A stretch of 64,000 bases of DNA from Methylobacterium sp. BTF04 (GCF_010692745.1 NZ_JAAHTB010000016.1:39304-103303); one strand, 5' to 3'. Positions 8,855-17,499 are shown, counted from the first letter of the stretch. Program-made: numbers and translations. The notes: generated from the sequence alone by a model not told the origin.

Positions 8855-9777
8855 GCCTCGACGTGATGGAGATGGTGCTCGTCACCATCATCGCCGCGGC
8901 CACGCCGCTGATGATCGCCGCGCTCGGCGAACTCGTGGCCGAGCGCGCCGGGGTGCTCAACCTCGGCGTCGAGGGCATGATGGTGCTGGGCGCGGCCACC
9001 GGCTTCGCGGTGGCGGTCGAGACCGGATCGACCCTGACGGGGGCCATCGCCGGGGCCGGGGCGGGCGTCGCGCTCGCGGCCCTGTTCGGCATCCTCACGG
9101 TGGTTCTGAGCGCCAACCAGGTCGCCTCGGGGCTCGCCATGACGATCCTCGGGCTCGGCCTCTCGGGCCTCGTCGGGGCGTCCTATGTCGGCCTCAAGCG
9201 CGATCCGGCGCCGCATCTCGACGTTCCCGGTCTCACCGGGCTTCCGGGTATCGGCCGCCTCGTCTTCGGGCAGGACGGCTTCGTGTATTTCGGGCTGTTT
9301 CTCGTGGCCGCCGTCTGGTGGTTCCTGTGGCGCACCCGCGCCGGCCTCGTGCTGCGCGCCATCGGCGACGACCACACCGCCACCCACGCGCTCGGCCTCA
9401 AGGTCCGCAAGGTGCGCTTTCTCGCGGTGTTGTTCGGGGGCGCCTGCGCCGGACTGGCCGGCGCCTACCTGTCGCTCGCCTACACCCCGTTCTGGGCCCC
9501 GGCGATGACCGCGGGGCGCGGCTGGATCGCGTTGGCGCTGGTGGTCTTCGCGTCCTGGCGCCCGTTGCGGGTGCTGGCCGGGGCGCTGCTGTTCGGCGGC
9601 GCCACCGTGCTCCAGCTCCACGCCCAGGCCGCCGGGATCGGCCTGCCGGGCCAGGCGCTCTCGGCGCTGCCCTACCTCGCCACCATCCTGGCCCTGGTCT
9701 TGCTCTCCCTGGGCAAGCGCCAGGGCGGTTCGCTCGCCCCTGCCGCGCTCGGCCGGGTCTTCACCCCGCACCGTTGA
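8851..9777 (+). CDS. BMP-type ABC importer, permease subunit 2
   Basis: This 308-residue membrane protein is of the YufQ/NupQ type. LGELVAERAGVLNLGVEGMM near the N-terminus is the family hallmark, followed by SANQVASGLAMTILGLGLSG and about eight membrane segments. It overlaps the preceding permease by ATGA (8851-8854), a sign of translational coupling. The receptor gene begins 30 bases later. It should form a heterodimeric channel with the product of 7778-8854. Confidence 0.9.
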   Translation: MSLDVMEMVLVTIIAAATPLMIAALGELVAERAGVLNLGVEGMMVLGAATGFAVAVETGSTLTGAIAGAGAGVALAALFGILTVVLSANQVASGLAMTILGLGLSGLVGASYVGLKRDPAPHLDVPGLTGLPGIGRLVFGQDGFVYFGLFLVAAVWWFLWRTRAGLVLRAIGDDHTATHALGLKVRKVRFLAVLFGGACAGLAGAYLSLAYTPFWAPAMTAGRGWIALALVVFASWRPLRVLAGALLFGGATVLQLHAQAAGIGLPGQALSALPYLATILALVLLSLGKRQGGSLAPAALGRVFTPHR

Positions 9778-9807
9778 TCGCGAGCCCTCGCAAGGAAAAC
9801 CGGAACG

Positions 9808-10887
9808 ATGCGGATCATTTACGGCGCCCTGCTGGCGGCCTTCGCGCTGGGGCTCGGTTCGGCGCAGGCCGATGACAAGCCGAAGGCGGGCGAGAAGCTG
9901 AAGGTGGGCTTCGTCTATGTCGGCCCGGTGGCCGATTACGGCTACTCGTTCCAGCACGACCAGAGCCGCAAGGCGCTGGCGGCGGCGCTCGGCGACAAGG
10001 TCGAGACCAGCTTCCTCGAGAACGTGCCGGAGGCCGACAGCGAGCGCTCCATCGAGAGTCTTGCTCGCTCCGGCCACGCGCTGATCTTCACCACCTCGTT
10101 CGGCTTCATGGAGCCGACCCTGAAGGTCGCCAAGAAATTCCCCAAGCTGAAGTTCGAGCACGCCACCGGCTACAAGCGCAGCCCCAACGTCTCGACCTAT
10201 TCGGCCCGGTTCTACGAAGGGCGCTACATCTGCGGTGAGATCGCCGGAAAGCTCTCCAAGACCGGGACGCTGGGCTACATCGCCTCGTTCCCGATTCCCG
10301 AGGTGGTGAGCGGCATCAACGCTTTCATGCTCGGCGCCCAGTCGGTGAACCCGAACATCAAGCTCAAGATCGTCTGGGTGAACACTTGGTTCGATCCGGG
10401 CAAGGAGGCCGAGGCCGCCAAGGCGCTGCTCGCCCAGGGCGCCGATATCCTGTCCCAGCACACCGACTCGGCCGCGCCGCTGCAGGAAGCCGAGAAACAG
10501 GGAAAACTCGGCTTCGGCCAGTCTTCCGACCAGATGCGCTTCGCTCCCAAGGCGCAGCTCACCTCCATCGTCGACGATTGGGACGGCTACGTGATCGGCG
10601 AAGCCAAGGCCGTTCTCGACGGCACCTGGAAGAGCCACGACACCTGGGGCGGCATTAAGGACGGGATGGTCGTCCTCGCCCCCTTCGCCAACATGCCCGA
10701 CGACGTGAAGGCCAAGGCCGAGGCCACCAAGAAGGCGATCGCCGACGGGACGCTGGTTCCGTTCCACGGACCCGTGACCAAGCAGGACGGCACCGTGATG
10801 GTGAAGGCCGGCGAGAACGCCCCCGATCCGATGATCTTAGGCATGAACTGGTACGTGAAGGGTATCGACGACACGCTGCCGCAATAG
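9808..10887 (+). CDS. BMP-family (PnrA-like) periplasmic substrate-binding protein
   Basis: This 359-residue exported receptor has a signal peptide at about residues 1-21 (ALGLGSAQA-DD). There is no lipobox Cys, so it is likely soluble in the periplasm. The mature protein starts KVGFVYVGPVADYGYSFQHD, the first strand and ligand loop of the BMP/PnrA fold, and later has FEHATGYK, AFMLGAQSVNP and WVNTWFDPGKE, all typical of the family that binds nucleosides and purines. AAGGAAA precedes the ATG. It is the last gene of a run 3636-10887 and gives the importer its specificity, possibly for 8-oxoguanine, guanine or a nucleoside. The ligand is inferred from the neighbouring deaminase. Confidence 0.88.
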   Translation: MRIIYGALLAAFALGLGSAQADDKPKAGEKLKVGFVYVGPVADYGYSFQHDQSRKALAAALGDKVETSFLENVPEADSERSIESLARSGHALIFTTSFGFMEPTLKVAKKFPKLKFEHATGYKRSPNVSTYSARFYEGRYICGEIAGKLSKTGTLGYIASFPIPEVVSGINAFMLGAQSVNPNIKLKIVWVNTWFDPGKEAEAAKALLAQGADILSQHTDSAAPLQEAEKQGKLGFGQSSDQMRFAPKAQLTSIVDDWDGYVIGEAKAVLDGTWKSHDTWGGIKDGMVVLAPFANMPDDVKAKAEATKKAIADGTLVPFHGPVTKQDGTVMVKAGENAPDPMILGMNWYVKGIDDTLPQ

Positions 10888-10909
10888 GCGCAACCCGTCT
10901 GTGACCTCA

Positions 10910-10946
10910 GCGGTGGGATGCGTGTCCGTGACCCGCATCCCGCCGC
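10910..10946. terminator. Hairpin between convergent genes
   Basis: Arms GCGGTGGGATGCG (10910-10922) and CGCATCCCGCCGC (10934-10946) pair over 13 positions, one of them a G-T wobble, around an 11-base loop. The hairpin lies 22 bases after the BMP receptor stop and before the opposite-strand small gene, so it could end transcription from both sides. There is no T-run, so strength is uncertain. Confidence 0.55.
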
Positions 10947-10962
10947 AAACGGCTGAATCGAT

Positions 10963-11232
10963 TCACTGACGCAGGGCGGGCGGCGGCATCGGTGCGTCTG
11001 GCGCCGGCGGCACCCGCTCCACCGGAATCCCCTCGGCGGGCGGGACCGCGATGGCATCGCCGCTGCGAATGGCCTCGGCCTCGTTGCGAGCGCCGGCGCG
11101 GCCTTCGGTACCACCCGGCGCGGTGGCGGATTCCATGCCGGCGGGCGCTCCGGTGCCTTGCGCGAAAGCGGGGCCTGCGAGCCCGGCCGCAAGGCCTGCG
11201 GCAACGAGGAGGCGGGTTCTGAGGCGGGTCAT
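10963..11232 (-). CDS. Small exported protein with APAG-APGG-GRA motif (paralogue A)
   Basis: This 89-residue protein has a clear signal peptide (RLLVAAGLAAGLAGPAFA-Q, cleavage at about residue 24). The short mature part is Pro/Ala/Gly-rich and contains GAPAGMESATAPGGTEGRAG followed by a Pro-rich tail. Its function is unknown. The APAG-x5-APGG-xxGRA pattern recurs in two other small exported proteins in this window (11275-11499 and 17180-17473), which suggests a lineage-specific secreted family. It is not similar to any enzyme and is probably periplasmic or secreted. Confidence 0.6.
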   Translation of the reverse strand: MTRLRTRLLVAAGLAAGLAGPAFAQGTGAPAGMESATAPGGTEGRAGARNEAEAIRSGDAIAVPPAEGIPVERVPPAPDAPMPPPALRQ

Positions 11233-11274
11233 CGGCGTCGTCTCCAGAAGAGGGCGTTGGATTTGAAACGCGGA

Positions 11275-11499
11275 TCAGCGGTGTCGGCGGTGGTGCATCA
11301 TCCGGTGACGCTGGCGATGGTGCCGCATGGCGGCCCGCCCGCGCAGGCCGCCGGGGGCAGTGACGCGGGCCTGGCCAGCCGGTGCCGTCAGTGATTGTGC
11401 CCGGGCCGGCGCCGACGGGAGGAAAACGAACAGCCCGGCGGACAGAACGGCCGCCGCCAGAAGCCTCGCCGACAGGGCGGTGGCTGGGATACGATGCAT
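11275..11499 (-). CDS. Small exported His/Arg-rich protein with APAG-APGG-GRA motif (paralogue B)
   Basis: This 74-residue product starts at ATG 11499, with GGAGGA 9 bases upstream; a longer frame to 11547 lacks such a site. A signal peptide covers about residues 1-35 (ending SAPARA-Q). The mature part starts SLTAPAGQARVTAPGG, then LRGRAA, and ends in a basic, His-rich tail (about residues 58-74, alternating HH and RR) that could bind metal or nucleic acid. It lies 42 bases upstream of paralogue A on the same strand, so the pair may be co-transcribed. Function unknown. Confidence 0.55.
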   Translation of the reverse strand: MHRIPATALSARLLAAAVLSAGLFVFLPSAPARAQSLTAPAGQARVTAPGGLRGRAAMRHHRQRHRMMHHRRHR

Positions 11500-11568
11500 C
11501 GACACATGTCCTCCTGCGGGCTTTTCTGCCCCCAGCGAGCCCCGCAAGGCATATGCCGCCCGACGCCC

Positions 11569-12852
11569 TCAGGTTGCGTGCGGCCGCCCCGAAAGGCCGT
11601 CGGCGACGAGGCGCCGCAGGGTGGCGAGGAGGACTTGGGCGCCGGCCTCGATGTCCGCGGCGCTCGCGAACTCGTCCGGATGGTGGCTGACGCCGCCACG
11701 GCAGCGCACGAACAGCATGGCGATGGGGGCGACGGGCGCGATCGCCATGCCGTCATGTCCGGCCCCGCTCGGCAGGCGGAACACCGGATACCCTTCGGCG
11801 ACGATCCCCTCGGCGAGGCGCGCCATGAGGGCGGGGTCGCAGGGCGCGCTTGCCGCATCGTGGGTCACCACGCGCTCGAGGGTCAGGCCGCGCGCTTCTG
11901 CGATCTCGGAGAAGGTGACGGCGAGGTCGGCCAGCGCGATGCGGCGCTGGCGATCTTCGGGCGCCCGAAGGTCGAGGCTGAAGCCGACGCGGCCCGGGAT
12001 GACGTTCACGGCGCCCGATGCGACCTGGATCGTCCCCACCGTGCCGACGAGGCCCGGCTCGGGCGTGCAACGCGCTTCCACCGCGAGGATGCAGGCGGCG
12101 GCGCCCGCGAGCGCGTCGCGCCGCCCCGCCATCGCCACGGTGCCGGCATGACCCGCTTCGCCGGTGAGCGTCACCGCCAGCCGGGTCGCTCCGCTGATCG
12201 CCGTGACGAGACCGACGGGTAGCCCGGCCCGTTCGAGGGCCGGGCCCTGCTCGATATGCAGTTCGAGATAGGCCAGGATAGCGCCGGCCGGCCGCGCCGC
12301 CCTGCCGATCGCGGCCGGATCGAAACCGGCGGCGTGAAGGGCTTCCCGGACCGTGATCTCGTCCGCGTCGGTACGGTCGAGGACGTCGGGGGCGAGCGCG
12401 CCGGTGAGCGCCTGGCTGCCGATGAGGGTGGTGGCGAAGCGTGTGCCCTCTTCGTCGGCAAAGCCCACCACCTCGATGGCGAAGGGCAGCGTCACGCCCT
12501 CGCGCATCAGGGCCGCGACGCAGGCGATGCCAGTCACCACCCCGAGGGGACCGTCGAACCGCCCGGCATCGCGCACGGTGTCGAGATGCGACCCGATCAT
12601 CAGGGCCGGGCCGCCGGGGACGGGCCCCTCGATCCGGCCGATCACGTTGCCGACGGCATCGATCCGCGCGCTCATGCCGGCCTCGCGCATCCAGCCGAGG
12701 ACGAGCGCACTGGCGCGCGCCTGTTCGGGGCTGAGGTAGACGCGGGTGATCGCCCCTGCCTCGGCGCTGATCGCCGCGAGGGCGTCGAGCCGTGCCACGA
12801 TGCGGGGGGCGAGCGCGTCCTGGGGCATGTCCTTCACCGGGATGTCGCTCAA
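11569..12852 (-). CDS. allC: Allantoate amidohydrolase (M20/hydantoinase-carbamoylase family)
   Basis: This 427-residue zinc-dependent amidohydrolase has metal ligands in GSHLDTVRDAGRFDGPLGV, GFADEEGTRF, LELHIEQGPALE and, near the C-terminus, GVSHHPDEF. These define the allantoate amidohydrolase / beta-ureidopropionase / N-carbamoyl-L-amino acid hydrolase group. Allantoate as substrate (giving ureidoglycine, ammonia and CO2) is favoured by the neighbouring urate-degradation genes. A beta-ureidopropionase role in reductive pyrimidine breakdown is the alternative, less likely because a rut route is present. The start is TTG 12852; ATG 12828 is also possible. It runs in the same direction as the UraD-UraH gene 121 bases upstream. 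Confidence 0.82.
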   Translation of the reverse strand: MSDIPVKDMPQDALAPRIVARLDALAAISAEAGAITRVYLSPEQARASALVLGWMREAGMSARIDAVGNVIGRIEGPVPGGPALMIGSHLDTVRDAGRFDGPLGVVTGIACVAALMREGVTLPFAIEVVGFADEEGTRFATTLIGSQALTGALAPDVLDRTDADEITVREALHAAGFDPAAIGRAARPAGAILAYLELHIEQGPALERAGLPVGLVTAISGATRLAVTLTGEAGHAGTVAMAGRRDALAGAAACILAVEARCTPEPGLVGTVGTIQVASGAVNVIPGRVGFSLDLRAPEDRQRRIALADLAVTFSEIAEARGLTLERVVTHDAASAPCDPALMARLAEGIVAEGYPVFRLPSGAGHDGMAIAPVAPIAMLFVRCRGGVSHHPDEFASAADIEAGAQVLLATLRRLVADGLSGRPHAT

Positions 12853-12915
12853 GGGTTGCTTTTCCGTATTCAGGTTCGGCCCGCGCGGGGTGCGCCCTCA
12901 CTCTATCGTGCCCGT

Positions 12916-12936
12916 CCGGACGAGGAAATCGTCCGG
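12916..12936 (-). terminator. Short hairpin between uraD-uraH and allC
   Basis: CCGGACGA (12916-12923) and TCGTCCGG (12929-12936) are perfect 8-bp arms around a 5-base loop in the 121-base gap after the UraD-UraH stop. It may be an attenuating or stabilising hairpin between two co-oriented genes. There is no T-run. Confidence 0.35.
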
Positions 12937-12973
12937 CTCAGGCCGGCTCCCGGTCGAGGATCCCGAATGCGTC

Positions 12974-13855
12974 TCAACTGCCGCGATAGGTCTGGTAGCT
13001 CCATGGGCTCGCAACCAGCGGGACGTGGTAATGCCCCTCCGGATCGGCGATTCCGAACCGGATCGCGACGATGTCGAGAAAGGGCGGTTCCGGCAGGCCC
13101 GGATGCGTGGCGCGGAAATGGTCGCCGATGTGGAAGCGCAGTTCGTAGGCCCCGATCGGGACCGGGCGCCCGCCGATGAGCGGCGCGTCGGTGCGCCCGT
13201 CCGCGTTGGTGACGGCGCGCGCCACCACGACGGCGTGGGTGTCGGAGACCCATTCGAGGAGCGTGACGGCGATGCCGGCCGCCGGGCGTCCCGCCACCGT
13301 GTCGAGGACGTGGGTGGACAGGCGCCCCGTGGTCTTCAGCCCGCCCTCCCCCGTCACCAGCGCGTCGAGGCGGATCGCGGCGATCCGGAAGACTTCCGCG
13401 AGGGCCGTCGCCCGCTCCGTGGCCGGATCGGAGGCGAGGCGGGCCTCGAAGGTGGACAGCAGCGAGGCGCGGCCGTGGCGCTTGACGCACAGGATGAAGG
13501 GCAGTCCGAACCGGTCGCGATAGGCCGCGTTCAGGGCCTCGAACCGGGCATATTCGGCTTCCGAAAGCCGATCGAGGCCGGCGGCCGCCTGCTCGGCGAT
13601 GGAATCGAGGGCGATGGCGCCATCGCGGGCGGCGCGCCCGGCCAGCTCGGGATGGTTCGCCAGCAGGGCGTGCCGGTCGGCGTCCGAGGCGGCCTCCACC
13701 GCGGCTCGCATCGCCTCGGCCAGGGCCGCGACGGTGGCGAACGGGCGCGCCTCCACCGCACGTTCGGCGACCCAGGGCGCATGCTCGAACACACCGCCGA
13801 GGGCTGCGACGAAATCGGGACGCGAGGCCTCGTTCAGGGCGGCGAGGGACGGCAT
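12974..13855 (-). CDS. Bifunctional OHCU decarboxylase / 5-hydroxyisourate hydrolase (UraD-UraH fusion)
   Basis: This 293-residue fusion has an N-terminal helical OHCU decarboxylase domain (about residues 1-160; HPELAG, SEAEYARFEALNAAYRDRFG and PFILCVKRHG) and a C-terminal transthyretin-like HIU hydrolase domain (about 185-293; LSTHVLDTVAGRPA, then the C-terminal signature ending TYRGS). Together the domains turn unstable 5-hydroxyisourate from urate oxidase into S-allantoin in the cytosol. ATG 13855 is chosen because GGAGAAGG precedes it by 6 bases. The order decarboxylase then hydrolase equals that of plant allantoin synthase. allC lies downstream on the same strand. Confidence 0.93.
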   Translation of the reverse strand: MPSLAALNEASRPDFVAALGGVFEHAPWVAERAVEARPFATVAALAEAMRAAVEAASDADRHALLANHPELAGRAARDGAIALDSIAEQAAAGLDRLSEAEYARFEALNAAYRDRFGLPFILCVKRHGRASLLSTFEARLASDPATERATALAEVFRIAAIRLDALVTGEGGLKTTGRLSTHVLDTVAGRPAAGIAVTLLEWVSDTHAVVVARAVTNADGRTDAPLIGGRPVPIGAYELRFHIGDHFRATHPGLPEPPFLDIVAIRFGIADPEGHYHVPLVASPWSYQTYRGS

Positions 13856-13979
13856 GCTGAGCCTTCTCCGGTGATCGGGGACGCGATCTCCTGCCATAGC
13901 AGGCAACGGGCCAGATCACGCCCCTCGCCCGCGCGGGCCCGGGCCGGTATGGTCGGGCTCCAGCGAGGCTCCAAGCGAC

Positions 13980-14369
13980 ATGATCCAGAAGACCCACCTT
14001 TCTCCCGACGCGACCATCGCCGACGTGGTGGCCGATCTGGAGGACGCCGAGGAATACCTCCGCCGGGTGCTCGGCAACATGCGCTTCTGCCAGAAGCGGC
14101 ATGGCGACGCCCACCTGCGCATCGGCGTCACCGGCAAGCGTAATCCGGGAAAGGGCCTCGCCCCGTCCTACCGCATCGACTATTCGGCGGCCGCCGTCGA
14201 TGGGGCCGCGCCGGAACTGGCGATCTACAACGGGTTCGGCGGCACCTCGCACAGCGCCTTCACCCCCACCAACGTCCGCGAGACCAACTGGAGCCGCGGC
14301 CACGCGACGATCCAGGAGGTGCAGAAGCTCTATGACGCCCTGCGCCGCCCGAAGGCGAGCGCGTCCTAG
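13980..14369 (+). CDS. Conserved-looking hypothetical protein
   Basis: This 129-residue soluble protein has no signal or membrane segment. It starts with a helical Asp/Glu-rich part (ATIADVVADLEDAEEYLRRV) and continues with a basic Gly-rich middle (RIGVTGKRNPGKG) and a strand-rich end. I do not recognise the family. It has strong codon bias like its neighbours, is divergent from uraD-uraH (124 bases apart) and precedes the urate permease. It may belong to the purine cluster only by position. Confidence 0.6.
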   Translation: MIQKTHLSPDATIADVVADLEDAEEYLRRVLGNMRFCQKRHGDAHLRIGVTGKRNPGKGLAPSYRIDYSAAAVDGAAPELAIYNGFGGTSHSAFTPTNVRETNWSRGHATIQEVQKLYDALRRPKASAS

Positions 14370-14471
14370 AGGTCCCGTCCAAGCTGCGTACCGGCCCGCG
14401 AGGGCTGGCACGTCGTTTGCGGCGTCGGCGCCGTAGGACCGTTGCCGGTTCGAACGACGAGGGGTCGACGC

Positions 14472-15881
14472 GTGGATCATCGCTCTCCCAGCCAAGCGGC
14501 CGATCCGCATCCGGGCGGCGTTCCTACCGATGACGGGCCAGCCACCGCCCCCGTGGCCAAGGTCGCACCCGCCGCCCTCGGCCTCCTCGGATTGCAGCAC
14601 GTTCTGGTGATGTATGCCGGTGCCGTGGCGGTGCCGCTCATCGTCGGGCGCGCGCTCAAGCTCTCACCCGAACAGGTCGCCTTGCTGGTGAGCGCCGACC
14701 TGTTCGCCTGCGGCCTCGCGACCCTCGTCCAGAGCTGGGGCCTGCCGGGCATCGGCATCCGCATGCCGGTGATGATGGGCGTCACCTTCGCGGCGGTCAC
14801 GCCGATGATCGCCATGGGCACCAACCCCGCGCTCGGTCTCGCCGGCATCTACGGCGCGGTGATCGTCGCCGGGCTGTTCGCCCTCATCGCCGCGCCCCTC
14901 GTCGGGCGCCTGCTGCCCCTGTTCCCGCCGGTGGTGACCGGTACCGTGATCCTCGTCATCGGGATCTCGCTGATGCGGGTAGGGGTGAACTGGGCGGCCG
15001 GCGGCATCGGCAACCCGAATTACGGGGCGCTGCTGTACCTCGGCATCGCGCTGTTCGTCCTCCTCGTGATTCTGTCCCTCACCCGCTACAGCCGCGGCTT
15101 CGTCGCCTCCGCTTCGGTGCTCATCGGCATCGTGGTCGGCATGGTGGTCGCCGGGTTCTTCGGCCTCGTCGACCTGTCGCGCGTCGCCTCCGCCCCGTGG
15201 TTCGATGTGGTCCGACCCTTCGCCTTCGGCTGGCCGAAATTCGATCTCGTGGCCGGCCTGACCCTGTGCCTCGTGATGGTGGTGGTGATGATCGAATCCA
15301 CCGGCATGTTCCTGGCGCTGGCCGAAATCACCGGCGAGACCGTGGATGAGAAGCGCCTGGTTCGGGGCCTGCGCGCCGATGGCCTCGGCACGGTGCTGGG
15401 CGGCGTGTTCAACACCTTCCCGTACACCTCGTTCTCGCAGAATATCGGCCTCGTCGGCGTCACCGGCATCCGCTCGCGCTACGTCACCGTGGTCGGCGGC
15501 TTCGTGATGCTGGGGCTCGGGCTGGTGCCGAAGCTCGCCGCTTTGGTGGAAGCGGTGCCGCAATGCGTGCTCGGCGGCGCCGGGCTCGTGATGTTCGGGA
15601 TGGTGGCGGCCACTGGTGCGCGCATCCTCGGCGCGGTGGATTTCGCCGGCAACCGCAACAATCTGTTCGTCGTCGCCGTCTCCGTCGGCTTTGGTCTGAT
15701 CCCCCTGGTGGCACCGGCCTTCTTCAAGCAGATGCCGGACGTTCTGCACCCGCTGCTCGAATCCGGCATCCTGCTGGCCGCTTTGTCGTCCGTGGCGCTC
15801 AACCTCTTCTTCAACGGACTCGGCAGCGCCGACAGCGCTCGCGCCGAGGCCACACGCCTCGCCCACGCCGCCGAGGCGTGA
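14472..15881 (+). CDS. Urate/xanthine:H+ symporter (NCS2, nucleobase-ascorbate transporter family)
   Basis: This inner-membrane permease of about 469 residues has 12-14 hydrophobic segments. It carries the NAT signature QNIGLVGVTGIRSR (Q-N-x-G-x4-T-G) and the upstream helices GLLGLQHVLVMYAGAVAVPL and GIGIRMPVMMGVTFA typical of purine permeases (UacT, XanP, PucJ/K). GTG 14472 is chosen because GAGGGG lies about 9 bases before it; a TTG at 14442 adds ten basic residues. It is 28 bases before urate oxidase on the same strand, so urate is the likely substrate, with xanthine possible. Confidence 0.9.
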   Translation: MDHRSPSQAADPHPGGVPTDDGPATAPVAKVAPAALGLLGLQHVLVMYAGAVAVPLIVGRALKLSPEQVALLVSADLFACGLATLVQSWGLPGIGIRMPVMMGVTFAAVTPMIAMGTNPALGLAGIYGAVIVAGLFALIAAPLVGRLLPLFPPVVTGTVILVIGISLMRVGVNWAAGGIGNPNYGALLYLGIALFVLLVILSLTRYSRGFVASASVLIGIVVGMVVAGFFGLVDLSRVASAPWFDVVRPFAFGWPKFDLVAGLTLCLVMVVVMIESTGMFLALAEITGETVDEKRLVRGLRADGLGTVLGGVFNTFPYTSFSQNIGLVGVTGIRSRYVTVVGGFVMLGLGLVPKLAALVEAVPQCVLGGAGLVMFGMVAATGARILGAVDFAGNRNNLFVVAVSVGFGLIPLVAPAFFKQMPDVLHPLLESGILLAALSSVALNLFFNGLGSADSARAEATRLAHAAEA

Positions 15882-15909
15882 CCGGCACAACACGGGGAGA
15901 CACCCAATC

Positions 15910-16752
15910 ATGGCCCTGACGACGGGAAGCTACGGCAAGGGCCGCGTCCGCGTTCTGCGGCTGGCGCGCGGCGGCGACCACCACACCGTGCGGGAGCTGA
16001 CCGTGAAGGTGATGCTGGAGGGCGATTTTTCCGCGGCCTGGACCAGCGGAGACAACCGCACGGTCATCGCCACCGACAGCATCAAGAATATCGTCAACAT
16101 CACCGCAGCCAAGCACGTCGAGGCGGGCAACGAGGCCTTCGTCGGTCACGTCGCGGCGCTGTTCCTGGAACGCTATGCCCAGGTGAGCGCCGTCACCGTG
16201 GAGGCGCTGGAGACCCGCTGGCTGCGCCGGACCATCGGCGGCGCCCCGCACGCCCACACCTTCACCCTCGACGGCAACGGCCAACCGTTCGTCCGGGTGG
16301 CGGCGGATCGCGGCGGTTCGGTGCTGCAATCGGGCCTGCGGGGCTACACCCTGATGAAGACCACCGCCTCGGGATGGGTGGATTTCGTCGACGACGAATA
16401 TCGCACCCTGCCCGATACCTCCGACCGGATCTGCGCCACCAGCATGGACGCGACCTGGACCTGGGCTATGGCGCCGGCCGACTACGACGAGGCCAACGCG
16501 CGCGTCCTCGACACGCTGATCACGGTGTTCGGCACCACCTACAGCGCTGGCGTTCAGGACAGCATGTTCCGGATGGGTGAGGCGGTGCTCGGCGCCTTGC
16601 CCGAGATCGCCGAGATCGGGTTCGCCATGCCCAACAAGCACTACATCCCGATGAATCTGACGGCCTTCGGGATCGCCAACGACGGCAGCGTCTTCCTGCC
16701 CACGGACGATCCGCACGGGCAGATCGAGGCCACCATCGGCCGCACCGGCTGA
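15910..16752 (+). CDS. pucL: Urate oxidase (cofactor-independent urate hydroxylase)
   Basis: This 280-residue two-T-fold enzyme oxidises urate with O2 to 5-hydroxyisourate and H2O2. Active-site elements are visible: Lys in YGKGRVRVL (about residue 10), Thr in ATDSIKNIVN (about 56), Arg/Gln region GLRGYTLMKTT, and the catalytic-site His in MPNKHYIPMNL near the C-terminus. Length is normal for the family (about 280-300). It lacks a fused decarboxylase domain, which is supplied by the divergent UraD-UraH gene. Its position 28 bases after the urate permease suggests a two-gene operon. Confidence 0.96.
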   Translation: MALTTGSYGKGRVRVLRLARGGDHHTVRELTVKVMLEGDFSAAWTSGDNRTVIATDSIKNIVNITAAKHVEAGNEAFVGHVAALFLERYAQVSAVTVEALETRWLRRTIGGAPHAHTFTLDGNGQPFVRVAADRGGSVLQSGLRGYTLMKTTASGWVDFVDDEYRTLPDTSDRICATSMDATWTWAMAPADYDEANARVLDTLITVFGTTYSAGVQDSMFRMGEAVLGALPEIAEIGFAMPNKHYIPMNLTAFGIANDGSVFLPTDDPHGQIEATIGRTG

Positions 16753-17179
16753 GTTCCAAGCCGGCGCAAGATCAGATCGTGCGCGGGGCGTCCGTCATCT
16801 TGGCACTGCGCGCTGTCCCCTTGCGCCAACTCTTGAGCCGGTTTCCAAATCTTTACCATCGCTCGTCGACGGGTGGAGGACCTCGGGGAAGGCGCGTGCT
16901 GCGGCGCACAAGGCTTGCCGCGCTTGTCGGCCTCCGTTTTTCTGCCTAAGACAGTGGCGTTTTTATAAGTATTTGATTTTATGTAATTATCTACAATGCC
17001 GAACGCGCTAAATTATGAATAGGCCTTATTTTTAGGCACGCACCGATGCTATGTCATAGCTCCCTTGCACAGGGTGGCGGCAATGTGTGTTGTTTTTTAA
17101 AGCATAGGGGCTCAATTCGACATCACACGGTTGGATTTCGCGACACGTCGCACCGACCAGATCGAATGTGGAGTTTCCG
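16753..17179. other. AT-rich intergenic region
   Basis: There is no convincing gene in these 427 bases. About 16940-17110 is clearly richer in A+T than the rest of the window, with runs such as TTTTTATAAG-like and TGTTTTTTAAAGC stretches. It should contain the promoter of the small exported protein at 17180 and possibly acquired DNA. Confidence 0.5.
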
Positions 17180-17473
17180 ATGATCGTCCGTATCGCAACG
17201 CACTCTATCGCCCTCGCCTTCGGTGTGCTGGCGACCGCCGGCATCGCCAGCGTCCTCGGGTTCTCGGTGACGCCCGCGATGGCCCAGAGCTACACCGCCC
17301 CGGCCGGCATCCCCGCGGCGGTCGCTCCGGGCGGCCTCGAAGGCCGCGCTGCCGGCGTGAACCGGTTCGATGCCACGTCCGGTCGTGGTGCCGTCTTCGC
17401 CCCGCGCACGGGCGACGCACGGGAGATCACCACCGGTTCGGTGCGCCGCTCCAGCGCGAAGACCGCCTGGTAA
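17180..17473 (+). CDS. Small exported protein with APAG-APGG-GRA motif (paralogue C)
   Basis: This 97-residue product starts at ATG 17180, with GTGGAG 6 bases upstream. A long signal peptide ends about residue 36 (TPAMA-QS). The mature part begins SYTAPAGIPAAVAPGG, then LEGRAAGVNRFD, and ends in a basic Ser/Arg tail (ITTGSVRRSSAKTAW). The motif is shared with the two small exported proteins near 11 kb. It is a single gene with its own AT-rich promoter region and a strong terminator, so it may be highly expressed. Function unknown. Confidence 0.65.
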   Translation: MIVRIATHSIALAFGVLATAGIASVLGFSVTPAMAQSYTAPAGIPAAVAPGGLEGRAAGVNRFDATSGRGAVFAPRTGDAREITTGSVRRSSAKTAW

Positions 17474-17499
17474 TTGCCGAACAGCATTCCGTGATGGAA

